Origin: Terriglobus sp. RCC_193
GTDB taxonomy: Bacteria; Acidobacteriota; Terriglobia; Terriglobales; Acidobacteriaceae
Length of the DNA: 64,000 nt
Assembly: GCF_041355105.1 (NCBI RefSeq)
Contig: NZ_JBFUPK010000001.1
Span: forward strand, 62,001-126,000
Direction of reading: 5' to 3'
This document shows positions 42,423-51,579 of the stretch, piece after piece. The notes beneath the pieces were generated by a model. The model did no database searches. It saw nothing but the letters and a program-made list of their open reading frames with translations, and had not been told where the DNA came from. How positions within the stretch are numbered: position 1 is the first letter of the stretch; every line of letters starts with the position of its first letter. The translations under genes were made by a program, and so were the position numbers.

Positions 42423-43634
42423 TCAGGAGCGTATTGCAACAGAAAAAACTTTCGTGGATTTCTTCTCCCTCAGAAGGTGTTTCACGACACGTCGCATGGC
42501 TTTCACCGTGGGTTTTTCCAGATAGACGTGGGTTAACAATCCCATAGCGGTTGCCAGCAACGTAGCTGCCAGAACATACAGCACACACGCTGTCGTGCCG
42601 AATTGCGGAAAAGGCTTCCAGGCCATTCGCAGTATGCCGAGTGCAAAGAGGTGGCAGAGGTAGAGCGAATAGGACGCGTCTCCCAGCAACTCCAGCAAGC
42701 GCAGGTTCCAGGCAGCGCGTGTACCGTGCTCAGCGCTAAGAATGCCGTAGACCAGCAAGGCCGCAGGTGGTCCCCATGCCAGTGCGCGACAGTCGCTGGC
42801 CACAAATGCTGTCATGGGATACATCCAGACAAGAGCTGCCATCGCCATGACAATTCCCAATACGGGCGGAACCAGACGGCGTTTCTCGTACAGCGCTCCA
42901 ATCACCATGCCTGCACCAAACTCCAGCAGGGGAAGATCGGTATATACGTGCAGCGGTGGACTGCTGAAGTGAATGAGTCGCCCCAGCGCGACCAGCAGAA
43001 CAAGTGCTGCAAGATTTCCCAGCAGGCGTCGCGAAGGCGGCAGCAAGAGCATCAGCGCGAACAATAGATAGAAGAACACTTCGTACTGAAGCGTCCAGCC
43101 GATCGGCAGCACCGGGTTGATGGCGTGCAGGACGGGGTGCCACGCAGGAAACAGAAGCAGGGACTTTACGACGAACAGAGGCTTCACATACGCAAAGCGA
43201 AAAGCCTTCGGTAGCACGATTGCAGTAGCGACCATGACCAGTGTGAAGAACCAGTACGGAGGATAGACACGCGTGATGCGATTCAGCAGGAAAGGAACAG
43301 GCCGTGGCCGTGATTGCGCCGAAATGTACCAAAGAATGAATCCTGATATGACAAAGAAGATGTCTACCCCAAACTCGCCGGAGCGTGTGAGGGGATTTCG
43401 AGAAGTCAACTCATCAGGAAAATGGCCTAACGCATGACGCAGAACCACCAGCGTGGCTGCAAACCAGCGCAGGTGCTGGATGGAATAGATTTTCTGCTTA
43501 GTCTCCTGCGGGCCAACGGAAGGGGCTACGATCTCCGCGGTACTGTTTGAAGCCGATAGGTCCAACAACGATTGCTCCTTCGTGTCCCCATTCGGGAAAC
43601 GGTCCACACTGCCGCGTTGCGTATGTTCTTCCAC
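42423..43634 (-). CDS. Acyltransferase family 3 membrane protein, second copy
   Basis: A 403-residue multi-spanning acyltransferase of the OafA/YrhL type. After a hydrophilic N-terminus of about 50 residues comes IYSIQHLRWFAATLVVLRHA with the conserved R and His, then GEFGVDIFFVISGFILWYIS, followed by about eight more membrane segments. The start is GTG 43634. It differs clearly from the acyltransferase at 14.3-15.4 kb, so this is not a recent duplicate. Again no polysaccharide locus is next to it; the likely acceptor is a cell-surface sugar or lipid. Confidence 0.9.
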   Translation of the reverse strand: MEEHTQRGSVDRFPNGDTKEQSLLDLSASNSTAEIVAPSVGPQETKQKIYSIQHLRWFAATLVVLRHALGHFPDELTSRNPLTRSGEFGVDIFFVISGFILWYISAQSRPRPVPFLLNRITRVYPPYWFFTLVMVATAIVLPKAFRFAYVKPLFVVKSLLLFPAWHPVLHAINPVLPIGWTLQYEVFFYLLFALMLLLPPSRRLLGNLAALVLLVALGRLIHFSSPPLHVYTDLPLLEFGAGMVIGALYEKRRLVPPVLGIVMAMAALVWMYPMTAFVASDCRALAWGPPAALLVYGILSAEHGTRAAWNLRLLELLGDASYSLYLCHLFALGILRMAWKPFPQFGTTACVLYVLAATLLATAMGLLTHVYLEKPTVKAMRRVVKHLLREKKSTKVFSVAIRS

Positions 43635-43773
43635 TATAGGAACAAATGCAAACGAGACACAACCTTAATAAGCGCTCTTCGCGTGATGCCTCTGCGGATG
43701 CCTGTTGCGCTTTCCACCTACAAAAATTTGTGGCTCCAAGTACACTGCCAATCGGAGACCTCCCCAGACAATC

Positions 43774-45360
43774 ATGTTGTTCAAATCGCGCAGCGCAGCC
43801 GTGTATGGCATTGATGCCCACCCCATTGACGTGGAAGTGGATTTTTCTGGTGTGATGAGTATGAAGGACGCCACCTTCAGCACAGTCGGATTGCCGGACG
43901 CTGCTGTGCGTGAGAGCCGCGACCGTGTGCGTGCTGCCATCAAGAATTCCGGGTTCGATCTTCCACCCACTCGCATCACGATCAATCTGGCGCCTGCTGA
44001 CTTGAAAAAGGAAGGCTCCGGGTTTGATCTTCCCATCGCGATTGGCATTCTCGGCGCGTACGGTTCTCTGCAGGTTAAGGACCTGACTGACTTTCTGTTG
44101 GTTGGTGAACTAGGGCTGGAAGGAAACCTGCGCGCAGTTCCAGGTGTTCTACCGATGGCCGTGATGGCTCGCGAGCTTGGCATCCGCAATGTAATTCTGC
44201 CGGAAGCAAACGCGCGTGAAGCCGCCGTGGTGGATGGCGTGGACGTGTATCCCGTGCGAACCCTGGCGGAGGTCCGTGAACTGCTGAACAGCTTTGCCTT
44301 CGGCGGCCAGCATGCCCAGCCGCTGAAGATCCAGCCCAGCGAAGTTCTGAACGAACTGCAGCACTTCCCGTTCGACTTCAAGGACGTTCGCGGGCAGCAC
44401 ACGGCGAAGCGAGCCATGGAAGTGGCAGCAGCAGGCGGACATAATCTTTTGATGATTGGCCCGCCGGGCAGTGGCAAAACCATGCTGGCAAAGCGCCTGC
44501 CATCCATTCTTGCGCCGCTTGCGTTCGACGAAGCGCTGGAGACGACAAAGATTCATTCGGTCGCAGGGGTGCTCGAACCCAGCGAAGGGCTGGTGGCTCA
44601 TCGGCCATTCCGTTCCCCTCACCACACCATCAGCGACGCTGGATTGATCGGTGGTGGCATGGTGCCTCGTCCCGGTGAGGTTTCACTTGCGCACAATGGT
44701 CTGCTCTTTCTGGATGAGCTGCCGGAATTTCCGCGCAATGTGTTGGAAGTTCTTCGTCAACCGCTGGAAGATGGCACCGTGACTATTTCGCGCGCGGCCA
44801 TGAGCCTTAGCTTCCCGGCGAGGTTTATGCTGCTGGCGGCAATGAACCCTTGCCCGTGCGGATTTTTCAACGACAAGAGCCGCGACTGCACCTGCACGCC
44901 CCCCATGATCCAGCGATATGTCTCGAAGGTCAGCGGACCTCTGCTGGACCGCATTGACATTCATATTGAGGTGCCTGCCGTGCAGTACAAGGAGCTTAGG
45001 CAGGGAAGCGAGGGCGAGACCTCTGCACAGATCCGCGATCGCGTCCTGGCCGCCCGGGAGCGCCAGGCAGAACGCTTCGGAAAAGTAGGCGACCAGCAGA
45101 CCACGAAACGCCATCGCCCCGTTTACAACAACGCACAGATGTCCAGTCGGCAGATTCGAGTGTTCTGTGAGTTGTCCAGCGACGCGGAAAGGCTTCTGGA
45201 GAGGGCGATGCAGCAGCAGGGGCTCAGCGCCCGTGCCCATGACCGCATTTTGAAGACGGCTCGTACCATTGCTGACCTGGAAGGGGCACAGGACATCGCC
45301 GTAAAACATATCGCGGAGGCCATTCAGTATCGGACTCTGGATCGTAGTTACTGGGCATAA
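43774..45360 (+). CDS. comM: ComM/YifB family AAA+ ATPase (Mg-chelatase-like)
   Basis: A 528-residue hexameric helicase-like ATPase. ComM promotes branch migration of incoming DNA during natural transformation. The N-terminal Lon-protease-like domain begins [20 protein letters not shown] and includes [20 protein letters not shown] and [14 protein letters not shown]. The AAA+ core has Walker [11 protein letters not shown], Walker [21 protein letters not shown], the zinc-like [17 protein letters not shown] and the C-terminal domain ending [17 protein letters not shown] 43774 is preferred because it opens the family N-terminus; the frame is open 23 codons further upstream. It stands alone between the divergent acyltransferase and a small gene. 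Confidence 0.92.
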   Translation: MLFKSRSAAVYGIDAHPIDVEVDFSGVMSMKDATFSTVGLPDAAVRESRDRVRAAIKNSGFDLPPTRITINLAPADLKKEGSGFDLPIAIGILGAYGSLQVKDLTDFLLVGELGLEGNLRAVPGVLPMAVMARELGIRNVILPEANAREAAVVDGVDVYPVRTLAEVRELLNSFAFGGQHAQPLKIQPSEVLNELQHFPFDFKDVRGQHTAKRAMEVAAAGGHNLLMIGPPGSGKTMLAKRLPSILAPLAFDEALETTKIHSVAGVLEPSEGLVAHRPFRSPHHTISDAGLIGGGMVPRPGEVSLAHNGLLFLDELPEFPRNVLEVLRQPLEDGTVTISRAAMSLSFPARFMLLAAMNPCPCGFFNDKSRDCTCTPPMIQRYVSKVSGPLLDRIDIHIEVPAVQYKELRQGSEGETSAQIRDRVLAARERQAERFGKVGDQQTTKRHRPVYNNAQMSSRQIRVFCELSSDAERLLERAMQQQGLSARAHDRILKTARTIADLEGAQDIAVKHIAEAIQYRTLDRSYWA

Positions 45361-45469
45361 GACTGAAGTTGCAGGACTTACGGAAGGCCGCCAGTTTTTC
45401 TCCACATTTTGGTATTCTTGGCGCGATTTCTTCTGAAAATAAGTATTGATAATCAGAGTTGAAGCAATT

Positions 45470-45742
45470 ATGGTGCTTTTGGAGCCGATTTTAGCCGGTT
45501 CGGAACGAAACTCGGCGAATCTCTCTCCTGCCAACGCATCCAGGCCGGGTGTTGGTGAATCCCATATACTGGGAAATGCGATTCTCAAGCTGCGCAAGTG
45601 GCCAGCGCAACGATCCCGAATCGTCCCTGAGATTCAAGAAGTGAAGGCAACGGAGCCTGAAGCGCCGCCGGAAGAGCTGCGCAGTTCCGTGCCGGAAAAC
45701 CTGCAGCGTGTACCTCGTTATTTGCGAAGACATGCTGCGTAA
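45470..45742 (+). CDS. Small protein between comM and rpoZ, unknown
   Basis: A 90-residue predicted protein, rich in Pro, Glu and Arg with no domain I recognise; it ends in QRVPRYLRRHAA. The start at ATG 45470 has no strong ribosome site (GAGTTGAAGCAATT). The frame is in the same direction as comM (110 bases upstream) and rpoZ (84 bases downstream). Codon use looks gene-like, with GC-rich third positions, but the support is modest. Confidence 0.42.
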   Translation: MVLLEPILAGSERNSANLSPANASRPGVGESHILGNAILKLRKWPAQRSRIVPEIQEVKATEPEAPPEELRSSVPENLQRVPRYLRRHAA

Positions 45743-45826
45743 AACGTAAAGCTGCGGCAGTGTGCCGCGATCTATCCGTCAACGGATCCCTGAAGGACCG
45801 TGAGACTTGATTGAAGAAGGAGAATC

Positions 45827-46054
45827 ATGCGCTCTGATCTGATTTTTGGCGCTCTTACGCACGTCCAGAATCGTTACCAGCTCTGTCAGCTCGCCAGCAA
45901 GGCAACGCGCAAGCTGCACAAACCGAACACCCGTCTGCAAGACACTACGAATGAAGTGTTGGATCGCTTCCGCGAAGCAGCCCCCAGCGATCTGAAGACT
46001 GGTCCTGAGCCGGCAGCCGTGCTGGAGACCATCGAGGAGCGCCGCGCGGCCTAA
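45827..46054 (+). CDS. rpoZ: RNA polymerase omega subunit
   Basis: The omega subunit helps assemble RNA polymerase by binding the beta' C-terminus. This 75-residue form is short but typical for acidobacteria: the conserved helices are MRSDLIFGALTHVQNRYQLC and QLASKATRKLHKPNTRL. The C-terminal tail (APSDLKTGPEPAAVLETIEE) is variable. ATG 45827 follows AAGAAGGAGAATC, a strong ribosome site. rho lies 187 bases downstream. A GTGCGG..CCGCAC hairpin at 46060-46074 immediately after the stop may end the rpoZ transcript. Confidence 0.85.
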   Translation: MRSDLIFGALTHVQNRYQLCQLASKATRKLHKPNTRLQDTTNEVLDRFREAAPSDLKTGPEPAAVLETIEERRAA

Positions 46055-46241
46055 CGGCCGTGCGGTTCCCGCACCGTTTCTCGCTTCTGCAATACAATCG
46101 CTGTACCGTAGAACTTGCAGTCCTGAAGCACTACTGCTCAAAAAGCTTTACCCGTATCAGCCCGCATCACCCTTCCGCACCGATACCCCGCCTTAGCTTC
46201 ACCGCTTCCATACATCACGGAACGAACGTACACAGGTACCC

Positions 46242-47492
46242 ATGACCATTACCGAACTCAAAGAAAAGAGCATTGCCGAACTCGGGAAGCTCGCACGCGG
46301 CCTTGAAATTCCAGGCACCAGCGCCCTGCGCAAGCAGGACCTTATCTTCAAGATTCTCCAGGCTCAGAGCGAAAAAGAGGGCCACATCTTTGCCGAGGGC
46401 GTTCTCGAAATCCTGCCCGACGGCTATGGCTTCCTCCGCTCGCCGGATTACAACTACCTCCCCGGTCCCGACGATATTTACGTCTCCCCGTCTCAGATCC
46501 GTAAATTCGACCTGAAGACTGGCGACACCATCTCCGGCAACGTGCGTCCTCCGCACGAAGGTGAAAAGTACTTTGCGCTGGTCAAGATTGAGGCGATCAA
46601 CTTTGAGTCGCCCGAAGAGACGCGCAACAAGATTCTGTTCGACAACCTGACCCCGCTCTATGCAGACGAGCGCCTGAAGATGGAAACCGTCCGCGACAAC
46701 ATCAGCGGCCGCGTGATGGATCTGCTTACCCCCGTGGGCAAGGGCCAGCGTGGCTTGATCGTTGCTCCGCCGCGTACCGGTAAGACGGTGCTCCTGCAGT
46801 CCATCGCGAACTCCATCACGGCGAACCACCCTGAGGTTGTCCTCATCGTTCTCCTGATCGACGAGCGTCCGGAAGAAGTCACCGACATGCAGCGCAGTGT
46901 AAAGGGTGAAGTCATCTCCTCCACCTTCGACGAACCCGCAGCACGTCACGTACAGGTGGCCGAAATGGTCATCGAAAAGGCGAAGCGTCTGGTGGAGCAC
47001 AAGCGTGATGTGGTGATCCTGCTGGACTCCATCACACGTCTTGCACGCGCCTACAACACGATTGTTCCGCCCTCGGGCAAGGTGCTTTCCGGTGGTGTGG
47101 ACTCCAACGCTCTGCAGCGCCCCAAGCGCTTCTTCGGCGCGGCCCGCAACATTGAAGAAGGTGGCTCGCTTACCATCATGGCGACGGCCCTTGTGGATAC
47201 CGGCTCGCGTATGGACGAAGTGATCTTTGAAGAGTTCAAGGGCACGGGCAACATGGAAGTGATCCTCGACCGCAAGCTGGTCGACAAGCGCGTCTTCCCG
47301 GCCATCGACATCCAACGCAGCGGTACGCGTAAGGAAGAGCTGCTGATTCCGAAGGAAGATCTGCAGCGCACGTGGATTCTGCGCAAGGTGCTGAATCCGC
47401 TGTCGCCGGTGGAAGCCATGGAACTGCTCACCGACAAGCTCAGCAAGACCCGCAACAACCAGGAGTTCCTGCACAACATGAGTTCGCTGTAA
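46242..47492 (+). CDS. rho: Transcription termination factor Rho
   Basis: Rho is the hexameric RNA translocase that ends transcription at untranslated C-rich RNA. The 416-residue protein has the N-terminal Rho domain ([20 protein letters not shown]), the cold-shock-like RNA-binding domain ([20 protein letters not shown]), the Walker [13 protein letters not shown], Walker [21 protein letters not shown], the Q-loop region [20 protein letters not shown] and the secondary RNA site [15 protein letters not shown]. There is no long N-terminal insertion as in some actinobacteria. It has a 187-base leader after rpoZ, and a strong intrinsic hairpin ends the gene, useful if Rho represses its own synthesis. 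Confidence 0.97.
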   Translation: MTITELKEKSIAELGKLARGLEIPGTSALRKQDLIFKILQAQSEKEGHIFAEGVLEILPDGYGFLRSPDYNYLPGPDDIYVSPSQIRKFDLKTGDTISGNVRPPHEGEKYFALVKIEAINFESPEETRNKILFDNLTPLYADERLKMETVRDNISGRVMDLLTPVGKGQRGLIVAPPRTGKTVLLQSIANSITANHPEVVLIVLLIDERPEEVTDMQRSVKGEVISSTFDEPAARHVQVAEMVIEKAKRLVEHKRDVVILLDSITRLARAYNTIVPPSGKVLSGGVDSNALQRPKRFFGAARNIEEGGSLTIMATALVDTGSRMDEVIFEEFKGTGNMEVILDRKLVDKRVFPAIDIQRSGTRKEELLIPKEDLQRTWILRKVLNPLSPVEAMELLTDKLSKTRNNQEFLHNMSSL

Positions 47493-47510
47493 GGGCTCAG
47501 AGTACACAAA

Positions 47511-47545
47511 GAAAGCCCGCGAAATTTCGCGGGCTTTCTTTATGT
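47511..47545 (+). terminator. Intrinsic terminator after rho
   Basis: 47511-47538 is a perfect 28-base palindrome: GAAAGCCCGCGAAA followed by its exact complement, then TTTATGT. It lies 18 bases past the rho stop. Confidence 0.88.
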
Positions 47546-47639
47546 CTCCGCAGGCCTCTTCTCGAAGGCTCTTGCCAGGAGCGACTTCTTGTATCCCCTT
47601 CATGCATAAACTGGTTGCAGAGCCGCATCCTATACGCTA

Positions 47640-48440
47640 ATGATTGCTCTGACACAGCAGTATAGTTTTGGTGTTCTTCTTGCAGGGCTTCTCTCCCTCT
47701 CGTGTGGCGCGCAGCCCAACGCGCCGTTGGAGCATGCGCTTATCGAGGTCGACCCACTTGTGTCGTTTCCAGACTCACCTGGGTTCAGCAGCTCCCAACC
47801 TCCTGCGTCTTCGTCTGTGGCGATGGACAGAACTGAAGGATGGCAGGCGTCCACAGCAGCGCCCACTGTTGCGAGAAAGTATGCCCATACCATCAAGCCC
47901 GGATTTACCGCAGTTCCGTGGGGACCAAAGGAGAAGCTCACTGCTTCCATCCTGAAGTTAGGAACGTTTGGGGCGGTCTTTTCCGCTGCGTTCACCGCGG
48001 GACGGCAACAACTGCTTGATAGCCGCCCGCACTACGGCACCGACAGCGCAGCCTACGGTGAGCGTATGGGGGCTGACTATGCTCGCCAGAGCACGCAGGC
48101 CATCATGAACGGTAGTATGTCAGCAATTCTGCGAGATGATCCGCGCTATTACGTGCTGGGACCGGGACATTCTTTCAAATCGCGTGTGATCTATGCGGCA
48201 GAGCGTGTTCTGATCACGCATAAAGACAGTGGTGGCGACACGGTAAACATTCCGTTGCTCACCGGTATCGTTGCCAGCCAGACGCTTGCCAATGGTATTT
48301 ATCCTGAGCAGGATCGCGAGTGGACCCGTGTGGCGACAGGCTCGTTGGGCAGTATTGCAAGCCGTATGGGGACACAGCAGTTTAAAGAATTTGGCGACGA
48401 CATCCGACAGTATCTGCGACACAAGATCAAAAAGAATTAG
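47640..48440 (+). CDS. Exported acidobacterial protein of unknown function
   Basis: A 266-residue exported protein with a signal peptide (YSFGVLLAGLLSLSCGAQ). The mature part has a Ser/Pro-rich linker to about residue 70 and a conserved-looking helical core: TFGAVFSAAFTAGRQQLLDS, GERMGADYARQSTQAIMNGS, AILRDDPRYYVLGPGHSFKS, NIPLLTGIVASQTLANGIYP and GTQQFKEFGDDIRQYLRHKI. I remember similar DDPRYY-containing proteins from acidobacteria, often in several copies, but their function is not established. Glycine-rich helices suggest membrane association. It is followed by an ABC exporter whose possible GTG start overlaps its TAG stop. Confidence 0.75.
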   Translation: MIALTQQYSFGVLLAGLLSLSCGAQPNAPLEHALIEVDPLVSFPDSPGFSSSQPPASSSVAMDRTEGWQASTAAPTVARKYAHTIKPGFTAVPWGPKEKLTASILKLGTFGAVFSAAFTAGRQQLLDSRPHYGTDSAAYGERMGADYARQSTQAIMNGSMSAILRDDPRYYVLGPGHSFKSRVIYAAERVLITHKDSGGDTVNIPLLTGIVASQTLANGIYPEQDREWTRVATGSLGSIASRMGTQQFKEFGDDIRQYLRHKIKKN

Positions 48441-48463
48441 TGGAGCACGGAGATAAGACTGCA

Positions 48464-50284
48464 ATGGCAACGGGCAAAGATCAGCAGCTGAACCGGCAGT
48501 TGAAGATCAAGGATCTTTTGCGTCCGCACCGCCGCGCTCTTATCCTCGGGCTTACGGCGATTGCGGGTGAGAGCATTGCCGATGTTGCACAGCCGTGGCC
48601 TCTGAAGATCGTTCTCGATAACGTCATTGCGAAGAAGGAGTCGCACGGCTGGCTCTTCGCTCTGATCAAGCGCACGGTGGGGACCGAGCCTCACCAGATA
48701 CTGCTCTTCGCATGCGGCGCTGTTGTGCTCATCGCCGTGGTGGATGCCTTTTGCTCGTATTGGGAAAAGTACACCACCACCAGCGTTGGCCAGTGGGTTA
48801 CGCATGACCTGCGTCGCAAGCTGTATGCACAGGTACAGCGCCTCTCACTCTCGTACCACGACACCAGTCAAACGGGCGATCTCATCAGCCGCGTAACAAC
48901 CGATATCGATTCCATCCAGAACTTTATCGTCTCAGGGCTTCTCAGCATTCTTGTCGACATTGCCACGATTCTAGGCATGATTGGCGTGCTGTTTTATCTG
49001 AGCTGGCAGCTAACTCTGATTGCGTTAGCAGTGGTGCCGATCCTCTTCGCCATCGTTTACACGTATACGCGTCGCGTGAAGAAAGCATCGCGTGAAGTCC
49101 GCAAGCAGGAAGGTAAGATGATCTCTGTTGTGCAGGAGGTCATTAGTTCCATCCGCGTGGTGAAGGCATTTTCGCGTGAGGAATATGAACTGCACCGGCT
49201 GGAAGGCGAGAGTCTGGAAACGGTAGAAGCCTCGTTGCGCGCGCGCACGCTTAAGGCAAAACTGGTTCCTATCGTTAACATTGTCACTGCGATTGGCACC
49301 TGCCTCGTTCTGTATTTCGGCGGCAATCTTGCGTTGAACTCGGACATGACTGGCGGCAAGATCTATATCTTTATTGCTTACATCGCCAGTATGTACAAGC
49401 CTATGCAGGACATTTCCAAGATCATGGATTCGTATTCCAAAGCGGACATTGGATACGAACGCATCAAGGAGGTCATTGGCAACAGCAATGAGATGCGTGA
49501 TGTTCCCGGAGCAAAGCCGCTGCGTGTGACAGCAGGCAACATCAGCTTCGAACACGTCTCTTTTTCCTATGATGGGGAACATGAAATTCTGCACGACGTT
49601 ACACTGCATGCCGATCCTGGCTGCGTGATTGCTTTGGTAGGGCCGACTGGTTCTGGTAAGACCACTATCATCAACCTGGTTGCACGCTTCTATGAGGCTC
49701 AGAAGGGCGTCATCCGCATTGATGGGCAGGATGTTACGAAGGTGCAGCAAAGCTCACTTCGTGAACAGCTAAGCTTCGTGCTGCAGGACACGGTTCTGTT
49801 CAGTGGAAGTATCTGGGACAATATCGCGTACGGGCGCCCTGAAGCTTCGCATGCAGAGATTGTGGCCGCGGCTGAAGCGGCGAATGCCACAGAGTTCATT
49901 AACAACCTTCCACACAAATACGACACGGTAGTTGGCGAGAGAGGTATCCTGCTTTCGGGTGGCCAGCGCCAGCGCATTGCCATTGCCAGAGCCATGGTGC
50001 GCAACAGTCGCATACTCATCCTCGATGAGCCAACTTCTGCGCTGGATGCCAACACGGAACATCTTGTCTTCGGGGCGCTGGATCGCCTCATGCAGAACAA
50101 GACGGTTATTGTGATTGCGCACCGGCTGGCAACGGTACATAAGGCAGACAATATCTATGTCATCCAGGATGGTCGCGTTGTCGAGAGCGGAAAGCATGAG
50201 CAGCTTATCAAAGCGGGTGGTCTGTATCAGGAACTGAATGACCTTCAGAACAGTGAAGGTGAGCGATCCGCTTTATTGGCCTAA
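48464..50284 (+). CDS. ABC exporter, fused membrane and ATPase domains (MsbA-like)
   Basis: A half-size ABC exporter of about 606 residues that works as a homodimer to export a lipid, peptide or drug. Residues 1-330 hold six membrane helices with the coupling helix region. The ATPase domain has Walker A GPTGSGKTTI, Q-loop SFVLQDTVLFSGSIWDNIAY, signature LSGGQRQRIAIARA, Walker B ILILDEPTSALD and the switch His in VIVIAHRLATV. ATG 48464 has GGAG 12 bases before it; an in-frame GTG at 48440, overlapping the previous stop, is an alternative. The exported-protein gene upstream may be co-transcribed. The substrate is unknown. Confidence 0.92.
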   Translation: MATGKDQQLNRQLKIKDLLRPHRRALILGLTAIAGESIADVAQPWPLKIVLDNVIAKKESHGWLFALIKRTVGTEPHQILLFACGAVVLIAVVDAFCSYWEKYTTTSVGQWVTHDLRRKLYAQVQRLSLSYHDTSQTGDLISRVTTDIDSIQNFIVSGLLSILVDIATILGMIGVLFYLSWQLTLIALAVVPILFAIVYTYTRRVKKASREVRKQEGKMISVVQEVISSIRVVKAFSREEYELHRLEGESLETVEASLRARTLKAKLVPIVNIVTAIGTCLVLYFGGNLALNSDMTGGKIYIFIAYIASMYKPMQDISKIMDSYSKADIGYERIKEVIGNSNEMRDVPGAKPLRVTAGNISFEHVSFSYDGEHEILHDVTLHADPGCVIALVGPTGSGKTTIINLVARFYEAQKGVIRIDGQDVTKVQQSSLREQLSFVLQDTVLFSGSIWDNIAYGRPEASHAEIVAAAEAANATEFINNLPHKYDTVVGERGILLSGGQRQRIAIARAMVRNSRILILDEPTSALDANTEHLVFGALDRLMQNKTVIVIAHRLATVHKADNIYVIQDGRVVESGKHEQLIKAGGLYQELNDLQNSEGERSALLA

Positions 50285-50291
50285 CCACACA

Positions 50292-50324
50292 ATAGAAAGC
50301 CAGGCACGATGCCTGGCTTTCTAT
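50292..50324. terminator. Bidirectional terminator after ABC exporter
   Basis: ATAGAAAGCCAGGCA (50292-50306) pairs with TGCCTGGCTTTCTAT (50310-50324) over 15 bp, with a CGA loop. It sits between two convergent genes, each stop lying 8-16 bases away. Confidence 0.9.
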
Positions 50325-50339
50325 CGAAGTGATGCGGTG

Positions 50340-51431
50340 TCAGAGCTTCTTCAATTCAGTAATGCGGCTTTCCACGACTTCTACATAGGCCTGAATCTCT
50401 TCATCAGAGAAGTTTGCCGCGCGGAAGGCATCTGTCAGTTGCTTATGCGAGAGCTGACCGAGCAAGCCACCGATCCAGCGAGCATCCGGAATGGGAATAT
50501 CGTTTCCAATCCAATCCAGATCTTTGCGCATGGCAAATGACTTTGCAGTTGCTCCCATGGTCGCCAGAAGCATTCCTGTTGGCTTCTTAGGTGTGGAGAA
50601 GCTCACAGTGGAGTCCGTCTTGCTCTGAATAAAGCCGGATGAACGAAAGCTATTGATGTTGCCCTTGGAGCGGGAGCGCGACCAGGAAACGCCATTGGAG
50701 CCAAAGCTTGCTCCGATATCGCTTATTAGGAAAATCTGCTGATTATTTCTTGAGTCCATGTAGACGGCATTGTTTGTATCTTTCAGATCCCAGTTGTTGA
50801 TCACGGCCATCATCACGCGAAGACCATTGAATTCCCGTGTTCCGTAGAACGACGCCGTTTTCCATTTCCAGATACCGATCTTCTTCTGACCATCCGGCTT
50901 GCGTGCAAACCGCACATTTACGAGCGTTCCACGTTTCTTCAGATCCTCGGAGCCGCGCTTCATTTTCACACCCTGCACCTGGCCGCCCGGAATCAGATAA
51001 TCCTCGTTGGTGTAATATCCCGTGGCCCACAATAGGCGAGAGGCAGCTATTTCAGGCTGCGCCTCCTCACCTTCTTTCACGCGCCACTTGGTTCCGTTGG
51101 CATCCCGTACATCGAACTTGGGGTTGGTTCCGTTGGAATCTTCGCTCAGGAACACAAACGGAGGCTTCGGCCGGTTGTCTTTACCTCCGGCGCCCCAGTA
51201 GAGGTCCAGCGAGGCGATATTGCCGGGTTCATGCCACAGAACTGGGTTTTGGATCTTCGCCCATAGGGCCGCATTTGATCGAACATCGCGATCGTTGTCT
51301 TTGTCATTGTCTTTCGTCTTACTGTGGGCGGTCTGGGAAACAGCGTCGTCCTGCGCACGGACAGTGATGCTCGCAGGAGCGACGGAAAGAGTACAAATCA
51401 GCGCCCAGTGTGAAAGGCGGTTCAAACGCAT
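50340..51431 (-). CDS. Exported protein of unknown function with NNWDLKDTNN motif
   Basis: A 363-residue protein exported by a signal peptide (MRLNRLSHWALICTLSVAPA). I do not recognise a named family. After a short charged linker (KTKDNDKDNDRDVRSN) come WHEPGNIASLDLYWGAGGKD, then FDVRDANGTKWRVKEGEEAQ, a central RVMMAVINNWDLKDTNNAVY and a Ser/Arg-rich strand (FGSNGVSWSRSRSKGNINSF). The DLKDTNN sequence followed by FLISDIGASFG recalls the D..N and D-x-G pattern of secreted or HipA-like kinases, but this is a resemblance and not an assignment. It is a single gene closed by a shared terminator and divergent from the PLD gene. Confidence 0.72.
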   Translation of the reverse strand: MRLNRLSHWALICTLSVAPASITVRAQDDAVSQTAHSKTKDNDKDNDRDVRSNAALWAKIQNPVLWHEPGNIASLDLYWGAGGKDNRPKPPFVFLSEDSNGTNPKFDVRDANGTKWRVKEGEEAQPEIAASRLLWATGYYTNEDYLIPGGQVQGVKMKRGSEDLKKRGTLVNVRFARKPDGQKKIGIWKWKTASFYGTREFNGLRVMMAVINNWDLKDTNNAVYMDSRNNQQIFLISDIGASFGSNGVSWSRSRSKGNINSFRSSGFIQSKTDSTVSFSTPKKPTGMLLATMGATAKSFAMRKDLDWIGNDIPIPDARWIGGLLGQLSHKQLTDAFRAANFSDEEIQAYVEVVESRITELKKL

Positions 51432-51579
51432 GAGAGTTCTCCCATCGGATTCAATAACGGGATGTACAGAAGTTCAGATGCGCAAACTGTAAGAAAAACA
51501 TCTTCCTCTGTTAGATTTGCATCCTCATCATGTAAGAGACATACATCCGGTGACAGCCGGCAGGAGAACGACTGCAAAC

